Shown here: positions 55,192 through 64,000 of the stretch, one piece after another | How the letters are laid out: each line of letters opens with the position of its first letter | Position numbering within the stretch: position 1 is the stretch's first letter | Assembly (NCBI GenBank): GCA_963513935.1 | Contig: OY740765.1 | Span: 68,916,253 to 68,980,252, forward strand | Direction: 5' to 3' | DNA length: 64,000 bases | Source of the DNA: Aphrophora alni | Taxonomy: Eukaryota; Arthropoda; Insecta; Hemiptera; Aphrophoridae | Translations under genes and position numbers: made by a program | Notes under the pieces: generated by a model | Seen by the model: the letters and a program-made list of their open reading frames with translations, nothing else | What the model was told of the DNA's origin: nothing | Database searches by the model: none

Positions 55192-55248
55192 CGTCCACAA
55201 TGTTCTGTTTGGTCGTTTTATACGACGGCCGTTTAGGCTATTCAGCAT
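55192..55248 (-). CDS. possible leader exon upstream of the Ig-type exon
   Basis: ATG at 55248 on the minus strand, 19 codons (MLNSLNGRRIKRPNRTLWT), then ACG|gtgagt, a strong donor in phase 0, which matches the phase 0 entry of the Ig-type exon at 54629. The peptide has no recognised similarity. Chance occurrence cannot be excluded. Confidence 0.2.
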
Positions 55249-55259
55249 TTATCAAGTTT

Positions 55260-57704
55260 ATTATTTGAGAAGCTCCTCCGTTGTCAAGGAACATTCTAAA
55301 AAACAACATAGTTACACATTAACACAAACACAAACACTGATTTGGAACGAATATTTATTAAATTAATTAAAACGCGACTCATGTGTAGACACGATTGTTA
55401 GATGTCCCGGTACGTACTGACAGTAGTGATTTAGCTGGAAAAAATAATTCCAATTACGACTATTTTTTATAAAAATTAGGCTAATTATGGATATTACGAA
55501 TAATTTTAGCAAACTGTATAAAATGTATCTTGTTTAAAATGACATAATGGGAGTAATTTTAGTGCCAAATTCACTGTATTACTGTATCGGCATTTTTCGA
55601 TATCTTCATTGAATACAACGGCCTAAAAGAGAATCACTTTCATCTTCTTGCGTGTTATTTATTATTCCATATTTTTAAACCTCGATCTAACATTTTTATT
55701 TGTATTATCTACGATCGTACCATGGTCTACGATCTTAATTTAAAAATTAGTTTACTATTACATTTTCTAGGTTTACTTTCTCAATACTATTACATATTGT
55801 CAAATGTCTCTTTTACAAAACAATTTACACGTGTAAGTTATATTTTTATACAGACAATAGTTAATTTATGACTAACTTTTCCTTATTAAGTACACTTTTT
55901 ATTTAGTGAAGAAATTGAAGGATGAGAAAGTTTAGGAACTGCTGGCTCAGGATGTAGACGTTTAATTTGCTCCAATGTTAACGCCATTGAACTGGTGATT
56001 TAATACGTTTAATTAAACTGAGACTTTCTTCGATCAGAAATCAGAAGTTTACAAGTCTAATGTATTAGTGGAATACATACAGTATAACAAACACGATCCC
56101 AGTATTTTTTAAATATTTTTTTTTTGAAAATTATGCAACAATAATTTTTTTAAATACACATTAACATTTAAACTTATCGAGAAGGAGAAACAACATCCAA
56201 AAAACTTATAAAAGGTTTGGTACTGATGCAAGATGTTGAAAATTTATGTATTTTAAACTGGTCAAAGGACAGACGGTATGATATGTGAGGAAAGAACTCC
56301 CGCAGATTGTTTCCCCAATTTGGTTATTATAAAGGTGACTTATTGTTGACACCGATTATGTTAGTTAACTTGTTCAACCGATCTCAATAATTGTTTATAA
56401 CTAATAAACTATGTAAAATAATAAGAATGGCATCAACAAAGTCTATTTCGAGTTTAATACAAAACAGGAACCCATAACCAAAGTGAATATTGTGGAAATA
56501 AATCATAATATTTATTATAAAACAACTCCATTAAAATTAATAGTCCACATAGACTTATATCGTAATTATTAATATAAATGTGAAAAGTTCTATTAGGTAA
56601 CAAATATTATATTACCTTGAAAAGTTTTAAGACTCGTTTCGAAACCATGACCGCAATTTCAGTTGCATTTTCGCTCGCTTGAAGTCATCGATTAAACAAA
56701 ACGACATAAAACATTTGAAATATAAATGTTATATTACACGACTGTAATATAACATTTATTTATTTATTTTATTTTTTTATATAGCAGAATTTTTACATTT
56801 AATGAAAGTGACTTCGATATAAAAAACATGACATTTAAATTATTGACCTGTTTGGCATTTAGTTTGTATGTTTGTGTTTGTTATGGCAAAACGCGTGAAC
56901 CCATCGTTTTTAAATGTAGGAATTTTTCCAACTAGGTCAAACGCTTTCCGAACGAATTTGTATCTCAGTTGCAAATTTTTTGAACACAATCAGTTCCACG
57001 GTTTCTGAGAAATCACTACTGAAAGTAACGCACGAACAATTAAAAAAATAATCTATCTGTTTTTTTAACTGGTAGTCACAATTTTGTTTATTTTCTTCAA
57101 AATTGCTAAAACTTACAATGGTTTACGAAAGACCAGTGGAATATAGTTTGGCAAAAGAATTTAAAATCTTTAGGTTTCAAAAAATAATTGCTCACTCTAG
57201 TTTTGTAATTTTTAATAGATTTATTTTAAAAAATTGACTTTTACACTGATTGACATGCTCATACAAGGTCTTTGGCAAAGAAAGTTAAAATTGAGAAGTG
57301 TGTTTTTCTAGCTGATTTGTTTCTGATTTTACAAATTTTTAATAATGAACTTAGTTTTTTCCTTGAAATTCGGTATAATTAGGATGCGCCGTCTTTATTG
57401 CTTTTCTTTTTTCATTATATTAAGAAATGTAAATAATAATAGTTAGAGACATCTCAAAGAATCAGTTAATTTGGGGAAAATGAAGTACTGTTTTTTTACA
57501 AAGTTAAGGCAAAACTCGTGAAGCAATCGTTAGAAATTTAGGAAAAAGGTACTTTGTAACTATGCCAAACGATATGCAATGTTTAAAAAAATATATTTTC
57601 CGTTTCCAAATGCCAGTCATTCAAAGCAGTTACTGCAGGGTTCTAAGGCATGGATGCGGGTGCTTTGACTAGGAGTAAAACGTAAGTTCCGAAGTAATAG
57701 CTCT
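55260..57704. other. no recognised feature
   Basis: About 2.4 kb of AT-rich sequence without supported genes or clear repeats. It may include the promoter of the hypothetical minus-strand transcript, but nothing specific is visible. Confidence 0.4.
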
Positions 57705-57975
57705 TGCTGTTTAAAGGCGAAAAATGTCTCTCGGTCATCATTGTCTTATAAAAAAAAAGAAAGAAAAGGACATAAAATAAAGAACCCTTAGCTCTCGAAT
57801 ACTCTACAATAGCGTCAGGGTCGGAAGAGAATAACAGTTGGATAAGAGAGATTAGATAGGAAAGATGAAAGAGAGGGATCTAAAACAAAACTACATGAAA
57901 AAAGTGTAAATCCAGCTGGGATTCCTAGGGATTTACAGGCTCGTACTCACTATAGTAAACACCTGAGGTTAATAT
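57705..57975 (-). mobile_element. SINE-like repeat F, copy 2
   Basis: Shares with the other copies: gtttaaaggcgaaaaatgtc, tctcggtcatcattg, aatagcgtcagggtcggaag, gagagattagataggaaaga, gatctaaaacaaaactacat, gtaaatccagctggg and a closing tatagtaaacacctgagg. Confidence 0.65.
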
Positions 57976-58394
57976 TGAATATAATGGTGAAGTCGTAAAA
58001 AAAACTATAAATGAAAAATTAAATTTGAACTGTTTATTAATACTTTACCTCGTCAAAACATTTTAACATTCCTTTTTCTATATTTTCATTTATACCGTAT
58101 TTGTATTCTTTTATATTTTACGGAAGGTGAAAATAATCTGTAAACAGATTTCCCGGAGGGTCCAGGGGTGTGTGGGGCTACCCACTAATAAAACCATCTT
58201 CACTGACCTGCCCATGTGATGACGACTTTCAGGAATCAACTTCTGGTATAAGCCATTTATACGTATTAAAACCTTTTCAAATTTCAAAGGGTGACAATTA
58301 TTATTGAGATAGGAGTAACCCTCAAGTATTACCTGAATGTAGAAAGCAATTTCTATCAACAATTTTATGTATTGCATGAGTTTAGATGGTGAAT
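57976..58394. other. spacer with one minisatellite E unit
   Basis: The right end (about 58315-58394) contains caagtattacctgaatgtag and gagtttagatggtgaattcc, i.e. minisatellite E units joined to SINE-like copy 3, as also seen before copy 1. Confidence 0.5.
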
Positions 58395-58645
58395 TCCTTT
58401 TATTTTTTTCTCCCTGTTGTTTAAAAGCAAAAAACCTCTCTCTCATCATCACCTTATTAAAAATATTCTAATAGCGTCGAGGTCGTAAGAAAACAAGAGT
58501 TGGTCAAGGGAGACCTGATAGGAATGATGAAAACAGAGGCATCTAATTCAAGACTACATGAAAAAGTGTAGATCCAGCTAGGTTCCCTCAGGATTGCAAC
58601 GCCCGTGCTCACTATATAGTAAGCCCCGAGGGCTAACAAAATTGA
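58395..58645 (-). mobile_element. SINE-like repeat F, copy 3
   Basis: Markers: ttgtttaaaagcaaaaaacc, tctcatcatcaccttatt, tctaatagcgtcgaggtcgt, ttggtcaagggagacctgat, aagactacatgaaaaagtgt, agatccagctaggttccctc and agtaagccccgagggctaac. Confidence 0.65.
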
Positions 58646-59363
58646 ATATAGCATCAAGAAACTGTTCCACAATAACTAGAAACGGATTAAAAAACTGGTA
58701 CAAGCTTTCTCCGATATCCCTTATAATAAAATCATCTCAATAAATAGAGTGATTGTGAACGATGACGACGCCTCAGGTCATCCTGCTATGTAGCGTTTAT
58801 CTTTTTAATGATAACCTCTCTCCACTCTACAGTTCGTCCTCAGCCTCGCCTTTTACGTTGATAACTTTGCTGGATTCTACTTGTTTTGCTTGTTTTTCAG
58901 ATTCAGTGTGCCTTTTAAATAAAGCCTAATTAAAAGATACAAAAATACAGACTTCATTTTCAAAAACTAACACAAATTTTAAACTTTTTAGAGTTCTTGA
59001 ATGTATGCTGCTAAGTGATACCTTGGTTAGCCCATGATAACCAACGAGGTTCAGAAAAGAGGTGTCTTTAAGTTGGTTATCAGAGGGACATCCCCACATA
59101 ACTTTGAAGTGTGGATCCTTCAAGGTACTTGTTAGCCAGTTAGTTATCCATAACTCTAAAAATAAAAATATGTAGATATTTAAAGAAAATCAAAATGAGA
59201 AAAACAGGTGAAAAACACTAATTGGAATGATACTGAAACCCTCTGTTTTTTTATCATTAAAATACTCTTCTATGTATATAAATATTGAGCTTGACTTGTG
59301 AAAAAAATATTAGATAAAAAAAAAAACTCGAACACAAGATCTCACAAAAATTACGTTTATTTA

Positions 59364-59404
59364 ATCAAACGCGTTTCAACGACAAAGTCGCCATCCTCAG
59401 TGAT
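59364..59404 (-). ncRNA. hammerhead-like ribozyme motif, left arm of fold-back 6
   Basis: Minus strand: helix I AUCA (59404 to 59401) pairs fully with UGAU (59367 to 59364). CUGAGGA is at 59400 to 59394, then U, stem II GGCGAC-UUU-GUCGUU (four Watson-Crick and two G-U pairs), GAA, self-complementary stem III ACGCGU, and U at the UH position (59368). All core positions agree with a type I hammerhead. Outer helix I is unclear. Confidence 0.6.
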
Positions 59405-59457
59405 ACATGAGCTAGAATAACTTATAACAGTTATAGTTTTGTTATTGTAGCTCATGT

Positions 59458-59498
59458 ATTACTGATGATGGCGACTTTGTCGTTGAAACTCGTTTGAT
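59458..59498 (+). ncRNA. hammerhead-like ribozyme motif, right arm of fold-back 6
   Basis: Helix I AUUA (59458-59461) with UGAU (59495-59498, one G-U); CUGAUGA (59462-59468); U; stem II GGCGAC (59470-59475)-UUU-GUCGUU (59479-59484); GAA (59485-59487); stem III ACUCGU, one mismatch from the left arm's ACGCGU; U59494 as the UH residue. Confidence 0.55.
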
Positions 59499-59801
59499 TA
59501 AATAAACGTAATTTTTGTGAGATCTTGTGTTCGAGTTTTTTTTAATCTACTCTTCTATGTTTCGGACACGGTCATATTTGCGGGTAATGTATTTTGTAAT
59601 GTTTTCAGGCTATAGCGCAACTTTAACCAGAACTATAACCGTGGGGGGGGATTAAATATTTGTGGGCCCACCTCTAAAGCGAGAGGGAAAATTACAAATT
59701 TAAGGTTAAAATGTGACTGAACTATAATTTAATACCATATGCTGCCCAAAAAATTGACATTTATGCGATAAACGTTGACTTTATTAAAGAATGTTAAAAT
59801 A

Positions 59802-59879
59802 TACAGGGCGATTCGCACTTAGTGCCAAACATTTGTTTGGGTACAAGTAAACATTATGTGAAGTAGAAACTCACATTTG

Positions 59880-59910
<31 letters not shown>

Positions 59911-60963
59911 TTCAATTTTCCTTGGAACTATGCAACTTTTACTGTTTTTTAATAACATCGACGATAAAATTGTTCATTTTATAATAAATTATCGACGAAA
60001 AGTTCAATTTTCATTCAATTTTTAGTGAAATACAATTTTCATTTTGAAAAGTAATAATGTTAGTGTATTTATTTAGTTTGAAACGAACAAAATATTTTTT
60101 TCTTAAAATATTCAAAACACACTTGTTGGAATGTTGTTAAGCATAACAATTGTCAAATTGTATAAAAAACTTGTCTTTATAATAACATTTCATTTGATGT
60201 AACACACTTCAGTTTATTCTTTTAAATTGTGAGAGTATGCTGGGCTAAAATTTAAAGAAATAAGTTTTGAGGAGAAATCATGCGTAATCTATGGCAGTTG
60301 GATTCTATGACAACTTATAAGATAAAGGAATGAAGTGAATTATAAGAATACTACTACAAATATAGATATTTTGCAATTTCTTCAGTAAATAATTAAAGGT
60401 AACACGCCCTCTCAAATTTTAAATTGTCTCAACTATTTTCCTTATCTGTATAAGTATAGTGATCTGTTAAGTTTCGTGTTAAAACAGTTAATTACAAAAC
60501 GTATTTTAACAACGTACTTTTGAATTTTAAACGGGGCTTCTCTTACAATTTAAAAGTATACACTGAAGTGTCTTATATCAAATGAAAGCGCAAGTTTTTG
60601 ATATAATTTGACGATCAACAATCAGACCATAGTGTTTTGAATATTTAAGGTTTTCTCAGAAAACAAATATTTTATCGATTTCAAACTAAATGAATACACT
60701 AAAAATATTATTTAAAAAATCAATATGGTTGTATTTTACTCAAAATTTTATGCGATTTAAAAAATAATAATACCAAGAGTAACAAGTGGTGCAGGAATGT
60801 TGAGGAAATTAAACTTTTCATCGATAGGCCGTAATATTTCTTGAAATTAAAAAAAAATCATAGTTCCAAGACAAATTGAGAGAAAAAAATGTTCAAGAGT
60901 GAGTTTCTACTTTGTGCACTTTTATCTCCAAATTTTATCAACACTAAGTGCCATAATTATGTA
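59802..60963. mobile_element. giant fold-back MITE with mariner-type ends, TA duplication
   Basis: Left end TACAGGGCGATTCGCACTTA and right end (inverted) TACATAATTATGGCACTTA, both followed by GTG; TA on each side. Inverted matches continue inward for several hundred bases: gtagaaactcac, ccttggaactatg, tagtgtatttatttagtttg, aaatattcaaaacac, ttcatttgatgtaacacact, tcttttaaattgtgagag. The whole 1.16 kb is close to one palindrome centred near 60380. No coding region. Confidence 0.8.
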
Positions 60964-62060
60964 TAATATATGAAATTGAGTATTCTTTTAAAACTATAAT
61001 GTTTTACATTTTAGGACACGAGCTCGAGATTTTGGGATTTTTAAATGCCTACAAATTATTCAGTAATATGTGACGTTTTAAATAAACAGTATGACGAGAT
61101 TGTACAAACTATCTCATACACCTTTTCACATTCGAAATACTAAAAGTGAAAATGACCACGGATGTAGTCTTTAAACCCATATGTTTATATTTAAATATGG
61201 TGTAAACTTGCTTCATTTGTGACATAAACGCGTCAATGTAAATACATTTTTATCAATTCTCGAGCATAGTCTTTAAGAGCCCAACAAAATATATTGTTAG
61301 TCATCTCTCAGGCTCCTAAGTTGTCAGTAAAAAAAGAAAAAAAAATCGGTCATGAGGCTGTTATCAAGTAAAAAAATATTATGGCTCAGAAATAATTGAA
61401 AAAATAATTAACTTTGAGGGGTTGTTTATGACACAAGCGAAGCAAGTTTAGGCTCTTATTTAAATATATAAGATGTGACAACTAACGAACTGATATTTTG
61501 GGAAAGTTAGTAAGATGTTTTTGTATTGTGCACATCCTCTCTCTGTTTGACCTTGACTTTGGTATTAATATATGCAGTACACCAAGCTATGCTAATGTAT
61601 GACCTAGATAACGCAGAACTTCCTAAAAACCCGGTTCCGACCTTCTTAGTAGTAACAATCATATTCAAGGGATAGTAACACTTGACTTACGTAATAAATA
61701 AAGGTATTATTCCAGAATTTGGTCTACTTTCAAGGGTCTTTAGTCAACAATATTGCGTTTTGTATTTTAGCAGAAAAGGTTCCTATCGGTGGGGCAATAA
61801 ATAACTTATCGCATTTTTTTTTTTTTTAACTTTTTCATATGATGATAATTTTTTTTGGAATGATGTATGTCTGCCAATCAGGAGTCTTCTGTCATATGTG
61901 TTAACGCGTGGACAGATTTTAATCTAATTGGTATGTGAACGTATTTAGACAAATGTTATCAATAATAACGCAAACCCGTGTGCAAAAACGCAAGTAAAAA
62001 TCATTACAGTCGTTTATATCATTTTTAATTCTTTATAAATATATTATATATATATATATA
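60964..62060. other. no recognised feature
   Basis: AT-rich sequence; nothing supported. Confidence 0.4.
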
Positions 62061-62061
62061 A

Positions 62062-62190
<129 letters not shown>

Positions 62191-62499
62191 TATATATATA
62201 TATGAATGATTATTTTTGTTTCATAAACCTATTCGTTTAGAAGTAATGGGCGCTTAAATTTCCGAATATTTGACGTTTGAAGCATATTCAGAAGGCTATT
62301 TTCCATACTTCCTATTGTACGTAGGCATAGTCTAGTACAGTATGTGAAAAGACTAATGTAGGACTACAAATAAAACAAATAATAGTATAGGCTATTTAAA
62401 TGCTTACTTCGCTTATACTACCTTACCTATCTTACAATAGAATCTACCTATTAATTTTTCATGTATAAAAGAAAAGATAATGGCGGGATTTGGACAAGA

Positions 62500-63215
62500 G
62501 ATATTTTAAAATCCTACTTGACAGACGGGATATTTCGCATTAATCAAGGGAAAAAGTACTTTATGTTCAAGTAGATCAAGGCAGGGGTTCCCCAAGGAAG
62601 TGTCCTTGGGCCAGTTCTGTATTTATTATACACAAGAGAAATACCCATCGATGGATAATCAACAGTAGCTACTTTTGCAGATGATACTGCTTTGATGGCT
62701 GTTGGAGATACTGTAGGAAATGCATCTGCCAAACTTCAGAAATCAATTGATAACAATCACTTATGAACACAAAAGTCCCGTATATGGTGAATGAATCCAA
62801 ATCTAGCCGTGTTAATTTTACAAACAAAAAAAATTACAAGAACACCCATATTTTTTAACTCTCAAGTAATTCCATTTAAATCGGATGCAAAATACCTAAG
62901 ATTAACGCTTGACATTAGGCTAAGATGGAAGTCACATGTCAAAACGAAGAAAAGCGAACGGAATTTGAAATATAGAAGAATGCATTGGCTTTTAGAGAGA
63001 CATTCTAAGTTAGATTTATGAAACAAAATACTTCTTTACAAGTAAATTCTAAAACCAGTCTGGATGTACGGGTTGCAACGTTGTGCCAAGAAATCAAATA
63101 TTAAAATAATTCAAATCTTTAAAAATAAGATACTACAAGGTATTGTTGGTGCAGCGTATGAGGACCAAGCCTTTGGACTTGGTGCAGTGATGTTTCAGTT
63201 TTTATAACCGCAAGA
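62500..63215 (+). pseudogene. jockey-like LINE reverse-transcriptase remnant
   Basis: Plus strand: SYLTDGIFRI, AGVPQGSVLGPVLYLLYTRE (from about 62581), TVATFADDTALMAVGDTVGN (the catalytic F-A-D-D box near 62670-62690), LQKSIDN, then MNPNLAVLILQTKKI, KYLRLTLDIRLRWKSHVKTK and KPVWMYGLQ. This is the RT palm and thumb of a jockey-clade non-LTR element. In-frame stops after YFMFK, before STVAT and after DNNHL show it is inactive. No endonuclease or 3' tail is identified. Confidence 0.75.
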
Positions 63216-63374
63216 TTATGTTCGAGTATTTAGTCATTCATAGGAATGAGTTCAAAAATCAGTGCAACCTTTAAAATGTAAACTACTAGATGAGTTCCCT
63301 GTACTTAGTTGAAGTGTAAAATAAATAATTTAAAAACGCATTTATAAATATTTTTTTCTTCGTAATTACAGGTT

Positions 63375-63630
63375 TTGTTGTTTAAAGGTGAAAACCCTCT
63401 CGGTCATCATTGCTTTATAAAAAAAGGAAGAAAATAAAATAAAATAAAGACCCCCTCGAATACTTTAATAGCGCCAGTGTCGGAAAAAAGAAGAGTTAGT
63501 CAAGAGAGACCTGATAGGAAACATGAAAGAGAGGGATCCAACCCAACACTACCGGAAAATGGGTGTAGATCCAGTTGGCCCCTCGGGATTGCCAACCCCG
63601 TAGTCCCTATAGCGAGCCTTTAAGGAGTTA
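63375..63630 (-). mobile_element. SINE-like repeat F, copy 4
   Basis: Markers: tgttgtttaaaggtgaaaac, tctcggtcatcattgcttta, ttaatagcgccagtgtcgga, tagtcaagagagacctgata, gagagggatccaacccaaca, gtgtagatccagttgg and cctatagcgagcctt. This is the fourth same-orientation copy in the window. Confidence 0.65.
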
Positions 63631-64000
63631 GTTATGATGATAGACTACTCTATTTGGGTGAATTTAATTTTAGTAGTTATTTGTATTAGTAAACACAAAT
63701 ATATGTGTTTATATAATTGAGTATTTCTTTAAGATTAGGACATGTCACTATTTTGTACATTGTAGCGCTGATGTAATTGGGTAATTGAGGCTGCTTAATT
63801 AAAAATAGATTTTATTTGGTAGCGTTTAATTAATTTCATCGTGACTTTGCGTATACCATGGCAATGAAGTCAATTTATGACAGGGTATAGGTCATGGATA
63901 AAAGTAAGCTATAAGAAATAAGAGTCTGGTATATTGAACTCAATGAACAGGTTTCTGGTAACTCAGTAAGCACGTAACATGTAACACTTTCAGAGTTATG
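63631..64000. other. no recognised feature
   Basis: AT-rich right edge of the window; nothing supported. Confidence 0.4.

Larger units (their letters stand above)
59311..59549. repeat. fold-back element 6, near-perfect palindrome
   Basis: Arms of ~105 bp around a short centre (59420-59440): left tagataaaaa...ctcgaacacaagatctcaca and right tgtgagatcttgtgttcgag...aatcta match almost base for base. Family relative of fold-back 1 (12373-12557). Each arm holds one hammerhead core. The high identity suggests a recent event. Confidence 0.9.

Noticed and set aside
58111..58672. Two minus-strand ORFs (113 and 71 codons)
   Set aside because: They run through SINE-like copy 3 and its minisatellite flank; no domain.

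Overview
This is an AT-rich, repeat-loaded piece of an arthropod nuclear genome, almost certainly an insect. The evidence is split coding exons with GT-AG introns, a clip-domain trypsin of the insect type, and jockey/RTE-like LINE, mariner, pogo and piggyBac-like remnants. A hemipteran would fit, but I cannot prove the order. There are no bacterial features; nearly all uninterrupted reading frames are chance or transposon debris.

One host gene is well supported. A seven-exon plus-strand gene, coding from 5957 to 41270, encodes a 368-residue secreted clip-domain serine protease: signal peptide, six-cysteine clip domain, KR|IIGG activation site, intact His/Asp/Ser triad and a trypsin-type S1 aspartate. 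All exon phases agree. The intron between exons 3 and 4 uses a GC donor. A second, much weaker host-like signal is an orphan immunoglobulin-type exon on the minus strand at 54485-54629, with a possible leader exon at 55192-55248.

Layout: 1-5946, upstream repeats (77-bp and 17-bp tandem arrays, a decayed transposase) and unremarkable AT-rich DNA. 5947-41270, the protease gene, whose introns of 2.7 to 11.9 kb hold satellites, fold-back elements, a piggyBac-like MITE, two pogo-like elements and LINE fragments. 41271-47430, minisatellite arrays, a SINE-like repeat, a 2.4-kb element with long terminal inverted repeats and a LINE remnant. 47830-52200, a minus-strand LINE split by a 3.3-kb mariner-type transposon with about 540-bp inverted repeats and a broken transposase. 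52200-64000, microsatellites, a second transposase scrap, the orphan Ig exon, three more SINE-like copies, fold-back elements and a jockey-like LINE fragment.

The most interesting signal is a family of hammerhead-ribozyme-like motifs. Six unrelated-looking fold-back (inverted repeat) elements, at about 12.4, 14.0, 21.2, 22.2, 35.6 and 59.3 kb, carry a CUGANGA ... stem II ... GAA + short self-complementary stem III + UH core or a decayed form of it, often on both arms. Stem II sequences differ but still pair, with one compensatory change between two arms of the same element. The copy at 22473-22533 folds as a complete type I hammerhead including helix I. This resembles the ribozymes known from Penelope-like and related retroelements.
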